DNA from: Roseomonas sp.
Lineage (GTDB): Bacteria; Pseudomonadota; Alphaproteobacteria; Acetobacterales; Acetobacteraceae
DNA length: 52,089 bases
Direction of reading: 5' to 3'
Assembly (NCBI GenBank): GCA_020249265.1
Contig: JADCGA010000008.1
Span: 121,004-173,092, forward strand
Shown: piece after piece, positions 23,711-33,242 of the stretch
Layout of the letters: every line of letters starts with the position of its first letter
Numbering within the stretch: the first letter of the stretch is position 1
Position numbers and translations under genes: made by a program
Notes under the pieces: generated by a model
What the model was told of the DNA's origin: nothing
The model's input: only the letters and a program-made list of their open reading frames with translations
Database searches by the model: none

Positions 23711-26026
23711 ATGGATAAGTTTGGCATTGGTCAGCCGGTAAGGCGCAAGGAAGATGTGCGGATGCTCACGGGTCGTGGCACCTATACGGATGATCTGGAC
23801 AGCGCTGAGCAGGCACATGCGGTGGTGCTACGTTCCCCGCATGCGCATGCGCGCATCCTTTCCATGGATGTCAGTGAAGCGCGCGCCGCCCCCGGCGTGC
23901 TCGCGGTACTGACCGGCCATGATGCGATTGCCGATGGGCTGAAGCCCTTGCCCGTACAGGTGGAAGTCCCCGGCAAGGACAAGCCGCTTTTCGCCCCCAC
24001 ACGCCATATCCTGCAAACCGAACGCGTGCGCTATGTGGGTGACCCGGTGGCGCTGGTTATCGCGGAAACCCGCGATCAGGCGATGGATGCGGCTGAGCTT
24101 ATTCAGGTAGATTACGAAACCCTGCCCAGCATCACCGAAACTGGCGCTGCACTTGATCCCGACGCGCCCGTGATCTGGGAAGAACAGGGCAGCAATCTTT
24201 GCGTGCATTGGGATAGCGGGCGCGAAGCGGAAGCCGATGCCGCCTTCACCAAGGCCGCACGCGTTGTTACGGTTGACCTGGTGCAGAACCGCATTGTCGG
24301 CAACCCCATGGAACCGCGTGTGGCGCTTGGTGAATGGGATGGCGAACGCTGGACTTTGGTTTCGCCTTCGCAAGGTGCGGTGAAGGTGCGCGATAACCTC
24401 GCCAAGCTGGTCTTCAACGTGCCGATTGAAAAAATTCGAGTCATTTCGCCGGATGTTGGCGGCGGCTTCGGCTTGCGCGGGAAGCTGTTTCCCGAAAGTG
24501 CCATGGTGCTTTGGGCCGCGCGGCGCCTTGGCCGCCCGGTGAAATGGCGCGCGGGGCGGACGGAGACTTTCCTGTCAGACCCGCACGGGCGCGACCATGT
24601 GACTCATGCCGAAATGGCCTTTGATTCAAACGCCAAAGCGATTGGCGTGCGCATCCGCACCTTGGCGGCGATGGGCGCCTATTTGCTGGATTTCGGCCCG
24701 CGCGTGCCGACCATGGCGGGCGGGCGCATCAATGGCACGGTCTATGACCTTCAGGCGCTGAATGTACAGGTGCGTTGCGTCTTTACCAATACGGTGCCAA
24801 CCGATGCCTATCGCGGCGCAGGCCGGCCGGAAACCGCTTATGTGCTGGAACGGCTATTTGACCAAGGTGCCGCGGCCTTCGGCATTGGGCGAGATGAAAT
24901 CCGCCGGCGCAATTACATCCGCCCGGATCAGATCCCGTACAAGAATGTCGCCGGCAATGTGATTGATTCGGGCCGCTTCGCGGAAACCCAAGATATGGCA
25001 ATGAAACTCGCCGATTGGGATGGATTCGCGGCACGACGCGCGGAAGCCACCAAGCGCGGCAAGCTGCGCGGCATTGGCCTTGGCTATTTCATCGAAGCCT
25101 CTGGCGGGCAGCCTTTTGAATGGGCGCGCGTGGCGCTGACGCCCGAAGGGCGCGCGAAGCTGACGGTTGGCACCTTCAGCCATGGGCAGGGGCATGAAAC
25201 GGCCTTTGCGCAAATTCTGTCTGAAAAGCTTGGCCTGCCATTTGATGCCATTGATCTGATCCAAGGGGATTCGGATGTTGTGGCCAAGGGCGGCGGCACG
25301 GGGGGTTCTCGATCATCCCAGATGGGCGGTGTCGCCACCAGCCGCGCCGCCGCGCTGGTGATTGAAAAGGCCAAGCGCATCGCGGCGCATTTATTGGAAG
25401 CGGGCGTTGCGGATATCGAATTCCTCAATGGCCGCTTCAGCGTGGCGGGGACGGATATCGCCACAAGCTGGCCCGCGGTGATCGCCGCCGCGCATGACCC
25501 AGCGCGCCTGCCGCCCGATGAAACCCCAGGGCTAGACGAACAACTGACCTATACGCGCGACACGGAATGCAATTTTCCGAATGGTTGTCACGTTGCCGAG
25601 GTAGAAATTGACCCGACAACCGGTGAAGTCACCATCGCCAATTACGCAGCGGTGGATGATGTGGGTGTGCCGATCAACCCCATGCTGGTGCATGGCCAAT
25701 GCCATGGCGGCATCATGGCCGGAATTGGTCAGGCCATGCTTGAACATGCGCAATATGATCCGGAAAGCGGTCAGTTCCTGACCGCGACCTTCCAGGATTA
25801 CTGCATGCCGCGCGCGGGTGATGCGCCTTGCTTCACACTTGATCTGAATGTGGTGCCCTGCCCATCCAATGATCTTGGCGTGAAGGGCGCGGGCGAAGGC
25901 GGCGCTTGCGGTGCGCCGCCGGCCATTGTTTCAGCAGTGTGTGATGCGCTGGGCGTTGCGCATGTGGATATGCCGATCACGCCCGAGAGCATCTGGCGCA
26001 TCATGCAAGGGAAGCGGGTAGCCTAA
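23711..26026 (+). CDS. Xanthine dehydrogenase/CO dehydrogenase-family molybdopterin-binding large subunit
   Basis: 771 residues; ATG three bases after the preceding stop with GGGGAAG upstream. It starts FGIGQPVRRKEDVRMLTGRG, the usual CoxL-type N-terminus. Cofactor-binding stretches include DVGGGFGLRGKL, AYRGAGRPETAYVLERL, SHGQGHETAFAQI, and VKGAGEGGACGAPPA, whose glutamate (E729) is the general base. Such enzymes hydroxylate aldehydes or N-heterocycles. They normally need an Fe-S subunit and an FAD subunit, and neither gene is present: the next gene is on the opposite strand. It therefore borrows partners encoded elsewhere or uses another electron acceptor. It is the last gene of the nine-gene run starting at 14856. 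Confidence 0.92.
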   Translation: MDKFGIGQPVRRKEDVRMLTGRGTYTDDLDSAEQAHAVVLRSPHAHARILSMDVSEARAAPGVLAVLTGHDAIADGLKPLPVQVEVPGKDKPLFAPTRHILQTERVRYVGDPVALVIAETRDQAMDAAELIQVDYETLPSITETGAALDPDAPVIWEEQGSNLCVHWDSGREAEADAAFTKAARVVTVDLVQNRIVGNPMEPRVALGEWDGERWTLVSPSQGAVKVRDNLAKLVFNVPIEKIRVISPDVGGGFGLRGKLFPESAMVLWAARRLGRPVKWRAGRTETFLSDPHGRDHVTHAEMAFDSNAKAIGVRIRTLAAMGAYLLDFGPRVPTMAGGRINGTVYDLQALNVQVRCVFTNTVPTDAYRGAGRPETAYVLERLFDQGAAAFGIGRDEIRRRNYIRPDQIPYKNVAGNVIDSGRFAETQDMAMKLADWDGFAARRAEATKRGKLRGIGLGYFIEASGGQPFEWARVALTPEGRAKLTVGTFSHGQGHETAFAQILSEKLGLPFDAIDLIQGDSDVVAKGGGTGGSRSSQMGGVATSRAAALVIEKAKRIAAHLLEAGVADIEFLNGRFSVAGTDIATSWPAVIAAAHDPARLPPDETPGLDEQLTYTRDTECNFPNGCHVAEVEIDPTTGEVTIANYAAVDDVGVPINPMLVHGQCHGGIMAGIGQAMLEHAQYDPESGQFLTATFQDYCMPRAGDAPCFTLDLNVVPCPSNDLGVKGAGEGGACGAPPAIVSAVCDALGVAHVDMPITPESIWRIMQGKRVA

Positions 26027-26050
26027 ATCAGTGCGTTGCCAGATCATTTT

Positions 26051-26434
26051 TCATGCTGAGGAATTCTGGAGCCTAGGCTTTCCCATCTTGAACCAAGCCT
26101 TGGTAATCTTCCCTTTTTCGACCTCATAGATGGCAATCACGTCAACCTCGCCAGGACCTTCCGGGAAGGTTCGCGTAACAACCTCCTGATCAATCACAAG
26201 GTTATCCACGGATAATCGCGTGATCAAACGCCCGTGCAAGTTTGGTTCACGGAAACGAATGAGATGCCGCTCCCGGATTTCTGCAGTTCCCTTGGCCAGA
26301 AGCTGATCCGGGAAGCCATAATAGCAGCAATCCTCGGCCCACCACCGCATAAAGGCATCAATATTGCGCGCGTTGTAGGCCTCAAGTTGCTGCTGCACGC
26401 AATGCTCTGGGTTGGTTAATTGGTCGTCCTCCAC
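26051..26434 (-). CDS. SnoaL-like / NTF2-fold protein
   Basis: 127 residues from a GTG at 26434 preceded by AAGGAG six bases away. The pattern QQQLEAYNARNIDAFMRWWAED near the start (14-35), then a GxxxIRERH stretch (GTAEIRERHLIRF) and a C-terminal VIAIYEVEKGKITKAWFKMG, is that of a SnoaL-like cone-shaped fold. Members are small cyclases, hydratases, isomerases or ligand-binding proteins. No catalytic residues can be assigned. It begins 29 bp after the gamma-glutamyltransferase-like gene on the same strand, so the two are likely cotranscribed. It converges with the molybdenum-subunit gene. Confidence 0.8.
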   Translation of the reverse strand: MEDDQLTNPEHCVQQQLEAYNARNIDAFMRWWAEDCCYYGFPDQLLAKGTAEIRERHLIRFREPNLHGRLITRLSVDNLVIDQEVVTRTFPEGPGEVDVIAIYEVEKGKITKAWFKMGKPRLQNSSA

Positions 26435-26463
26435 GCGACTCTCCTTTGTTCAGTTCATGTGAT

Positions 26464-28038
26464 TTACGCTTCGGCGATGGCCGCACTCCAGGGACTCATG
26501 GCATCGGTAATGCCGGTGCGCAGCCCATCCGCGCTAATCTGGATCAGATTGGGGCAGGCGAAATTCACCGGCAGCACGGCGTGTTCCACTTCCGTCACCG
26601 CATCTTCCGCCGCCAGCGCCGCGAGTGTTTCCGCACCCAGCCGAATATCGGCGGTCACGCCCTCAGGCCCGGAAACATCCAGCCGCGGATGATGCGCCGC
26701 CGCTTCTGGCCCCATGCCGAAATCAGCAACGAAGGACAGCATCTGGAAGACAGACGCCATAATGCGCCGCCCACCGGATGCACCCGTGGCAATCACGGGC
26801 TTGTCACCCTCGGCGGCGATGACAGGGCACATATTGGTCAGCGGCCTTTTACCCGGCGCCAGCGCATTGGCGGCCTCTGGGCGCGGGTCGAACCACATGA
26901 CGCCATTATTCATCAGCACGCCCGATTTCGGCAGCACCACGCGGCTGCCCATGCTGGACAGCAGCGTGGTGGTCATGGCGACCATCATGCCGTTCTTGTC
27001 TGCCACCGTCAGATGGGTGGTGCAGGATTCGGCGGCCTTGGGTTCCGCATCGCCAAGCCCAGCGAGGCGCTCCGCATAGGCCGCGCGCAGCACGCGCGCC
27101 AATTGCGCATACCACGCGGTGGAGGGCGCCTTGCCGGAGAAATCCGCGCCCTTCATCCCTTCCAGCACGCGCAGCAGCGTGGGCGCCGCGGTCAGGCCAT
27201 TGGCCAGCATCAACCGCTTACCACGCCATTCGGCTTCCAGCGCGGGCAGCACGCGCGCTTTACAGTTCGCCAAATCCTCCGCGCTCACGAAGGCGCCCAT
27301 CTCCTTGCAATCGGCGGCGATGGCGGCAGCGATATCGCCCGTGTAGAAATCGGCCAGGCCGGCATGGGCGAGGCGTTCCAAGGTGGCGGCCAGATTGCCC
27401 TGCGGGAAGAAGCCCGGCGCGCCCTGATAAGGCGCCACGGGCGGCAGCCCGCCAGGCAGGTAAATCCGCGCGGATTCCGGATACAGCTTCAGCACGGAAG
27501 CGGAATTGGCCACTTTCAGCGTGGTGAACCAATCCTGCGCCAGGCCGCGCTTCGCAAGCGCCACCGCCGGCGCCAGCACATCCTTGATCGGCATGCGGCC
27601 ATGGCGCGCATGCAATTCCATATAGCCCGCAACTGCTGAGGGTATGGCGAAGGAAAGCGGCCCATGCACATTGCGGTCTTCCAGCACTTCCGGCCAGGTG
27701 AATAAATCGGCCTTCATCTTGCCCGTCATGGGGAAGGCGGAAGGCTTCAAGCCGCGCGGGGAAACTGGGCCGAAATCAAAGGTCTCCGCCGCGCCGCCGG
27801 GCGCCATCACCTGCGCGAAGCCAATGCCGCCCAAGCCGCTATTCCAGGGTTCCAGCGTCGCCAACGCAAAAGCCGTGGCCACCGCCGCATCCGCCGCCGT
27901 GCCGCCGGCTTCCAGAATGGCCACACCTGCCTCTGCCGCGCCGCGCGCCTGTGACGCCACCATGCCCTTGCGGCCAGAAGCGGCAGGCTTGGTGATGTGC
28001 CAATGCTGGGAAGTGTGACGCGGAGGGGTATAGGCCAT
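26464..28038 (-). CDS. Gamma-glutamyltransferase-fold Ntn hydrolase with altered substrate site
   Basis: 524 residues from the ATG at 28038 ([13 protein letters not shown]). It is a self-cleaving Ntn hydrolase precursor: N-terminal [20 protein letters not shown] (46-65) and the cleavage/nucleophile segment [12 protein letters not shown], with the expected nucleophile T340. The residues that hold the gamma-glutamyl group in E. coli enzyme are changed. The Arg of FREMAP becomes Gly in FDFGPVSP, the NNxMDDF Asp is lost in NNGVMWFD, and the tandem Ser of SSMSPT become Thr-Asn in TNMCPV. No signal peptide is visible, so it is probably cytoplasmic. It is likely an amidase on another substrate, as with GGT-like oxamate amidohydrolases. 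Confidence 0.85.
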   Translation of the reverse strand: MAYTPPRHTSQHWHITKPAASGRKGMVASQARGAAEAGVAILEAGGTAADAAVATAFALATLEPWNSGLGGIGFAQVMAPGGAAETFDFGPVSPRGLKPSAFPMTGKMKADLFTWPEVLEDRNVHGPLSFAIPSAVAGYMELHARHGRMPIKDVLAPAVALAKRGLAQDWFTTLKVANSASVLKLYPESARIYLPGGLPPVAPYQGAPGFFPQGNLAATLERLAHAGLADFYTGDIAAAIAADCKEMGAFVSAEDLANCKARVLPALEAEWRGKRLMLANGLTAAPTLLRVLEGMKGADFSGKAPSTAWYAQLARVLRAAYAERLAGLGDAEPKAAESCTTHLTVADKNGMMVAMTTTLLSSMGSRVVLPKSGVLMNNGVMWFDPRPEAANALAPGKRPLTNMCPVIAAEGDKPVIATGASGGRRIMASVFQMLSFVADFGMGPEAAAHHPRLDVSGPEGVTADIRLGAETLAALAAEDAVTEVEHAVLPVNFACPNLIQISADGLRTGITDAMSPWSAAIAEA

Positions 28039-28194
28039 GATGCGGTTTCCTCGTGTTTTTGCCCCCACAGCCTTGCGCCGCCCGCGGCTTCCCGCAAGCC
28101 CCCGCCCGGTTTGCCCCGCCGCCCCTTTCCTTTTATGGAACCCCCCGGATTCTACGGGCGGGCCAAGACCCGTCCCTTGTTCGGGAGCGTTCCA

Positions 28195-30339
28195 ATGTCT
28201 GCATCAAAGGGGCTTTTCGTCGCCCCCATTCTGAAGAATTTCATCGAAACCGAAGCCCTGCCCGGCACGGGCGTGGAGCCCGCCCACTTCTGGGAAGCGA
28301 TGGAACGCACGCTGCGTGAAATGGCGCCGACAAATGCCGCGCTGTTGGCCAAGCGCGATGCGCTGCAAGCGAAGATTGATGCCTGGCACCAGGCCAACCC
28401 CGCCAAGCCGATTGATCAGGCCGCCTATACCGCCTTCCTGAAGGAAATCGGCTATCTGCTGCCGGAACCCGCGCAAGTGACGGTGGCCACCACGGATGTT
28501 GATGCGGAAATCGCCACCATGGCCGGGCCGCAGCTTGTCGTGCCGGTTTCCAATGCGCGCTATGCGCTGAATGCCGCCAATGCGCGCTGGGGCAGCCTTT
28601 ATGATGCGCTCTATGGCACGGATGCCATTCCCGGTGCGGCTTCGGGCAAGGGCTACGACCCGGAACGCGGCGCGAAGGTGATTACCTATGCGCGCGGCGT
28701 GCTGGATAGCGCGGTGCCGCTCGCCAAGGGCTCGCACGCCGATGCGACGGGCTACCGCATTGAAGGCGGCGCGCTGGAAGTCACGCTGAAGGATGGCAGC
28801 AAAACCGGCCTCGCGCGGCCTGGCCAATGCGTGGGCTATCTGGGCGAGCCGCATGCGGCATCATCGCTGCTATTCGTGAATAATGGCCTGCATATCGAAG
28901 TGAAGTTCGATCGCGCGCACCCTATCGGCAAGACCGATCCGGCGGGCATTGCCGATGTGGCACTGGAAAGCGCGCTGACCACCATTCAGGATTGCGAGGA
29001 TTCCGTCGCTGCCGTGGATGCGGAAGACAAGGTCGCGGTCTATCGCAATTGGCTCGGCCTGATGCGCGGCGATCTGGAAGCAAGTTTTGACAAGGGCGGC
29101 AAGACCATGGTGCGCCGGCTGAACCCGGACCGCGTGTTCCAGCGCCCGGCGGGCGGCGGGATCACGCTGCATGGCCGTTCGGTGATGCTCGTGCGCAATG
29201 TGGGCCACCACATGATGATTGATGCGGTGAAGCTGGATGGCGCGGAAGTGCCGGAAACCATCCTGGATGCCTTCTGCACGTCGGTGATTGCCATTCATGA
29301 TATTCGCGGCAAGCGCCTGAATTCCCGCGCCGGCAGCGTTTATATCGTGAAGCCGAAGATGCATGGGCCGGAAGAAGTGGCCTGGGCAGATACGCTTTTT
29401 GCCCGCGTGGAAGATGCGCTCGGCCTCAAGCGCGCCACGCTGAAGATGGGCATCATGGATGAGGAACGCCGCACCACGGTGAACCTGAAAGCCTGCATCG
29501 CGGCGGCCAAGGATCGTGTGGTCTTCATTAATACCGGCTTCCTGGATCGTACCGGCGATGAAATCCACACGGCGATGGAAGCGGGCGCCGTCATTCGCAA
29601 GAATGACATGAAGGGCGCGGCCTGGATCAAGGCCTATGAGGATTGGAATGTGGATACGGGCCTGGCCTGCGGGCTGAGGGGCCGCGCGCAGATCGGCAAG
29701 GGCATGTGGGCCATGCCGGATGCGATGGCGGCGATGTTGGACCAGAAGGTGGGCCACCCCAAGGCGGGGGCTTCCACGGCCTGGGTGCCATCACCCACCG
29801 CCGCCACTTTGCATGCTCTGCATTATCATCAGATCAGCGTTGCCGCGCGGCAGGATGAAATCACCAAGGGCGGCCCGCGCGCGAAGCTGGATGATATTCT
29901 GACCGTGCCGCTGGCGCGTGATACCAATTGGTCTCCGGCTGATGTGCAGGCGGAACTCGACAATAACGCGCAAGGCATTCTGGGCTATGTGGTGCGCTGG
30001 GTGGATCAGGGTGTGGGTTGTTCCAAGGTGCCGGACATTAATGATGTCGGGCTGATGGAAGACCGCGCGACTTTGCGCATCAGCAGCCAGCACATCGCCA
30101 ATTGGCTCCGCCATGGCGTGGTGAGCGAAGCGCAGGTGATGGAAACCATGAAGCGCATGGCGGGCGTGGTGGATCGGCAAAATGCCGGGGATGCGGCCTA
30201 TCGTCCCATGGCGCCTGGCTTTGATGGGCCGGCCTTCAAGGGCGCTTGCGATCTGGTGCTGAAGGGCCGCGAACAGCCCAATGGCTATACCGAATTTGTG
30301 CTGACGGCGCGCCGGCGCGAAGCCAAGGCGGCGGGGTAG
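28195..30339 (+). CDS. glcB: Malate synthase G
   Basis: 714 residues from the ATG at 28195 (GGGAG 8 nt upstream), close to the usual 720-725 of the G isoform and much longer than the A isoform. It condenses glyoxylate with acetyl-CoA to malate. Family segments seen are [48 protein letters not shown], then [16 protein letters not shown] and a C-terminal [18 protein letters not shown]. It diverges from the GGT-like gene, with 156 bp between starts. No isocitrate lyase is in the window, so the glyoxylate could come from C2 or purine/ureide breakdown as well as the glyoxylate shunt; the last point is inference. Confidence 0.97.
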   Translation: MSASKGLFVAPILKNFIETEALPGTGVEPAHFWEAMERTLREMAPTNAALLAKRDALQAKIDAWHQANPAKPIDQAAYTAFLKEIGYLLPEPAQVTVATTDVDAEIATMAGPQLVVPVSNARYALNAANARWGSLYDALYGTDAIPGAASGKGYDPERGAKVITYARGVLDSAVPLAKGSHADATGYRIEGGALEVTLKDGSKTGLARPGQCVGYLGEPHAASSLLFVNNGLHIEVKFDRAHPIGKTDPAGIADVALESALTTIQDCEDSVAAVDAEDKVAVYRNWLGLMRGDLEASFDKGGKTMVRRLNPDRVFQRPAGGGITLHGRSVMLVRNVGHHMMIDAVKLDGAEVPETILDAFCTSVIAIHDIRGKRLNSRAGSVYIVKPKMHGPEEVAWADTLFARVEDALGLKRATLKMGIMDEERRTTVNLKACIAAAKDRVVFINTGFLDRTGDEIHTAMEAGAVIRKNDMKGAAWIKAYEDWNVDTGLACGLRGRAQIGKGMWAMPDAMAAMLDQKVGHPKAGASTAWVPSPTAATLHALHYHQISVAARQDEITKGGPRAKLDDILTVPLARDTNWSPADVQAELDNNAQGILGYVVRWVDQGVGCSKVPDINDVGLMEDRATLRISSQHIANWLRHGVVSEAQVMETMKRMAGVVDRQNAGDAAYRPMAPGFDGPAFKGACDLVLKGREQPNGYTEFVLTARRREAKAAG

Positions 30340-30346
30340 TATCCGG

Positions 30347-30376
30347 GCGCCGCTTGTCTTTCCCGGCAAGCGGCGC
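30347..30376 (+). terminator. Hairpin after malate synthase G
   Basis: GCGCCGCTTG (30347-30356) and CAAGCGGCGC (30367-30376) form a perfect 10-bp stem with a 10-nt loop, 8 bp past the glcB stop. No T-tract follows, so it may act with Rho or only stabilise the transcript. Confidence 0.6.
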
Positions 30377-30428
30377 AAGCATGATGCGAAGCGGGCGGCA
30401 ATAACCGCCCGGGCAGGAGGAACGCATC

Positions 30429-31220
30429 ATGGATTTTTCAGGCAAGGTTGGCATTGTGACGGGCGGCGCCAATGGCATTGGCGCGGCAGTGGCGCGCGGT
30501 TTTGTCGCGCGTGGCGGCAAGGTAATGATTGTGGACCGCGATGCTGCGGCTGGAGAGGCGCTGGCAGCTTCCCTTGGCGCATCAGCGCTGTTCCGCTCCG
30601 CTGATGTCACCAAATCCGTCGATGTCGCGGCTTATGTGAAGGCAGCGCTGGATCGCTTCGGCACGATTGATTGCTTCCACAATAATGCCGGCATTGAAGG
30701 CCGCGTCGCGCGGCTCGCGGAATATGAGGAAGCCGTCTTCGACCAGATCATGGCCGTGAATGTGAAGGGCGTGTTTCTGGGTCTCCGCCATGTGTTGCCG
30801 GTGATGATTGCCGCCGGCCGCGGCGCGGTGGTGAATACAGCCTCCATCGCAGGGCTGGTGGGTTCACCTGGCATGGCGGCCTATTCCGCTTCCAAACATG
30901 CGGTGAATGGGCTGACAAAAAGCGTGGCCGGTGAGGTCGGGCCGAATGGCATTCGCGTGAATGCCGTCTGCCCCGGCCCGATCGCAACGCGCATGATCGA
31001 AGAAGTCTCCCGCCAGGTTTCGCCCAATAACCCGAAGGGGGTGGAAGAACGCTACGCGGCGGGGATACCGCTGCGCCGCTATGGCACGGCGGAGGAAGTG
31101 GCCAATCTGGTGCTGTTTCTGCTGTCCGACCTCGCCAGTAATATGACGGGCGGCGAATACACCGTGGATGGCGGGCGCACCGCCGCACCGGCAGGGGTTT
31201 CAGGCAGCACCACGCAATAG
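30429..31220 (+). CDS. Short-chain dehydrogenase/reductase
   Basis: 263 residues; a strong CAGGAGGAA ribosome site precedes the ATG. This is a classical SDR: cofactor loop TGGANGIG (11-18), an acidic residue after strand 2 (IVDRDAA) that favours NAD over NADP, NNAGIEG, catalytic Ser in NTASIAG and the Y-x3-K pair in AAYSASKHA. The C-terminal SNMTGGEYTVDGGRTAA matches the FabG/glucose-dehydrogenase-like group. It is separated from glcB by a hairpin and has its own unit. Substrate unknown; an alcohol/ketone in the neighbouring catabolic pathways is plausible. Confidence 0.92.
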   Translation: MDFSGKVGIVTGGANGIGAAVARGFVARGGKVMIVDRDAAAGEALAASLGASALFRSADVTKSVDVAAYVKAALDRFGTIDCFHNNAGIEGRVARLAEYEEAVFDQIMAVNVKGVFLGLRHVLPVMIAAGRGAVVNTASIAGLVGSPGMAAYSASKHAVNGLTKSVAGEVGPNGIRVNAVCPGPIATRMIEEVSRQVSPNNPKGVEERYAAGIPLRRYGTAEEVANLVLFLLSDLASNMTGGEYTVDGGRTAAPAGVSGSTTQ

Positions 31221-31243
31221 GGCCACCCCAGAGCTACCGCGCC

Positions 31244-32107
31244 CTACCCAAGCCGCTTGAGCGCAAAATCATAGGCAAGCTTGCGCCAAGTTGAATTCAT
31301 CACCTTGCCATCGGGCGCCTTTCCGGGAGGGTATTGCGTGAATTCGGCGATCAATTCCTGCTTCACGCCAAAGACCGCATCACTATCCAAATAGGGATCG
31401 CCGGCGACAAAAACATGCGTCACCAGGGTTTCATGCCCCGGTGCCGCAATCATGAAATGCACATGCGCCGGGCGCATCGGGTGCCGGCCCGTGGCGCGCA
31501 GCAATTCCCCCACCGGCCCATCATCCGGCACGGGGTAGGAAGTGGGTGTCAGGGTCCAGAAATGGAAACGCCCTTCGCTATCGGTACGAAAGCGCGCGCG
31601 CAGATTGGCATCTGGCTGATCAGGGCGTTGCACATCGTAATAGCCATCCTCATCCGAATGCCAGATATCCACGATGGCGCCGGCGATGGGGCTGCCGCCT
31701 GCGGTTGAAACACGGCCAGACACATGCAGCGCTTCGCCCTTCATGGCGCGCGCAACCTCTGCCCCCAGGGGCAATTCCGGTGCGCCTTCAACGTAAAACG
31801 GGCCGAGCACCGTGGTGGGGGTGGCGCCCGCCGGCTGCCGGTGATTGATCGCATCCACCAGCATGGAAACGCCGAGCGTATCAGACAGCAGGATGAATTC
31901 CTGGCGCTTGCCATCGCACATATGGCCGATGCGTGTCAGGAAGCTGATCGCAGTCTGCCACTCCTCAAAGCTCGGCTCTACATCGCGGACGAAAGCATGC
32001 AGATGCTTCACAAGGCTTTGCGCGATGTGGCGGAGCCGGGGATCCTCTGCGCCGGCCAGGCGCTGAAGCACGGCATCGGTGATGGAGTTTTCGTCAAAGT
32101 CGCGCAT
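31244..32107 (-). CDS. Intradiol ring-cleavage dioxygenase (hydroxyquinol/catechol 1,2-dioxygenase type)
   Basis: 287 residues from the ATG at 32107, with AGGGGA about 8 nt upstream; the ATG at 32125 lacks a site. It cleaves hydroxyquinol or catechol between the hydroxyls with non-haem Fe(III). The four iron ligands are recognisable: Tyr in DGYYDVQ, Tyr in TPTSYPVPDD, and the two His in RPAHVHFMI. The N-terminal dimerisation helices (ITDAVLQRLAGAEDPRL) and VLGPFYVEGAPE are typical of the hydroxyquinol branch. Gene length is normal. The maleylacetate reductase usually next to hydroxyquinol dioxygenases is not here. The preference for hydroxyquinol over catechol is inferred from overall resemblance. 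Confidence 0.9.
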   Translation of the reverse strand: MRDFDENSITDAVLQRLAGAEDPRLRHIAQSLVKHLHAFVRDVEPSFEEWQTAISFLTRIGHMCDGKRQEFILLSDTLGVSMLVDAINHRQPAGATPTTVLGPFYVEGAPELPLGAEVARAMKGEALHVSGRVSTAGGSPIAGAIVDIWHSDEDGYYDVQRPDQPDANLRARFRTDSEGRFHFWTLTPTSYPVPDDGPVGELLRATGRHPMRPAHVHFMIAAPGHETLVTHVFVAGDPYLDSDAVFGVKQELIAEFTQYPPGKAPDGKVMNSTWRKLAYDFALKRLG

Positions 32108-32159
32108 CGTGGTTTCCCCTATCATTCCCTGTTCGATCAGGCGGGCAGCAAAAAATCGA

Positions 32160-33242
32160 CTAATCCAGCCCCATCAACCCGCGCGCAAAATCCCTCGCCG
32201 CGAAAGGGCGCAAATCCTCGGCCTTTTCGCCAACGCCCACCACATGCACGGGCAGGCCGAATTCCTGCGCCAAGGCCACCACCACGCCACCCTTGGCCGA
32301 GCCATCAAGCTTCGTCACGGCAAGCCCGGTGACATCCACCATTTCCTTGAAAACCTTCACCTGCTGCACGGCGTTTTGCCCCGTGGTGGCATCCAACACC
32401 AGCAGCACGGAATGCGGCGCGGCTTCATCCACGCGCTTGATCACGCGGATGATTTTGCGGAGTTCTTCCATCAGCGCGGATTTATTGTGCAGCCGCCCAG
32501 CAGTATCCACCAACAGCAAATCCAGCCCATCGGCGCGCGCCGCGGTCAGCGCATCAAAAGCCAGCCCCGCCGCATCGGCACCAGGCTTGGCGGGTGCGAA
32601 AAACCGTGCGGAGGTCCGCCCGGCCCAAACTTGCAATTGCTCCACCGCCGCGGCGCGGAAAGTGTCGCCCGCGACAAAGCCGATTTTCATGCCCTGTTCC
32701 GCATAATGTCGGCCGAGTTTGGCGATGGTGGTGGTCTTGCCCGTGCCATTCACGCCCACCACCAGCACAACATGCGGCGCGCGGGCAGGGATGATTTCCA
32801 TGGGTTGTGCCACAGGGTCCAGAATGGCGGCGATTTCATCCGCCAGCGCTGCCTTCACTTCCTCATCGGTCACTTCCTTGCCGAAGCGCGTGCGGCGGAA
32901 ACCTTCCACAATCCGGCGCGAAGCCGCGACACCCAAATCAGCCGTGATCAGGGTTTCTTCCAGCTCCTCCAGCGCCTCGTCATCCAGCCGCCTTTTGTGC
33001 AACAGGGAGACAACGCTGTCCGTGAGTTTGGCGGTGGAACGCGAAAGCCCCGCCTTCAGCCGCGCGAACCAGCCGGTTTTGGCGGGCGCTTCTGCCTCAG
33101 GCTGCGGGATTTCTGCGGGTAGTGCTTCTGGTTCAGGCGGCGGGATTTCGGCCACCGGCGCGGGCGGATCCGGATTGGGTGTTTCTGGCGTTGGCTGCGG
33201 CGCACCACCGCGCAAACGACCAAAGAAGTCGCGCAGTGCCAT
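32160..33242 (-). CDS. ftsY: Signal recognition particle receptor FtsY
   Basis: 360 residues. The N-terminal 55 residues are a short Pro/Glu-rich acidic A domain. The N domain follows (about 56-140), then the SRP GTPase domain with G1 GVNGTGKTTT (163-172), the DTFRAAAVEQLQVWA insertion-box segment, G3 DTAGRLHNK, G4 TKLDGSAKGG and the closing GVGEKAEDLRPF. It docks ribosome-bound SRP at the inner membrane for co-translational insertion. Its ATG shares a base with the mtaB stop (TGATG), so it is the third gene of the dapF-mtaB-ftsY operon, an arrangement common in alphaproteobacteria. Confidence 0.98.
   Translation of the reverse strand: MALRDFFGRLRGGAPQPTPETPNPDPPAPVAEIPPPEPEALPAEIPQPEAEAPAKTGWFARLKAGLSRSTAKLTDSVVSLLHKRRLDDEALEELEETLITADLGVAASRRIVEGFRRTRFGKEVTDEEVKAALADEIAAILDPVAQPMEIIPARAPHVVLVVGVNGTGKTTTIAKLGRHYAEQGMKIGFVAGDTFRAAAVEQLQVWAGRTSARFFAPAKPGADAAGLAFDALTAARADGLDLLLVDTAGRLHNKSALMEELRKIIRVIKRVDEAAPHSVLLVLDATTGQNAVQQVKVFKEMVDVTGLAVTKLDGSAKGGVVVALAQEFGLPVHVVGVGEKAEDLRPFAARDFARGLMGLD

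Noticed and set aside
9395-26026. A complete creatinine degradation pathway
   Set aside because: The creatininase-family and HyuBA genes fit, but the carbamoylsarcosine-amidase position has no catalytic cysteine, and creatinine deaminase and sarcosine oxidase are absent. Kept only as a hypothesis.
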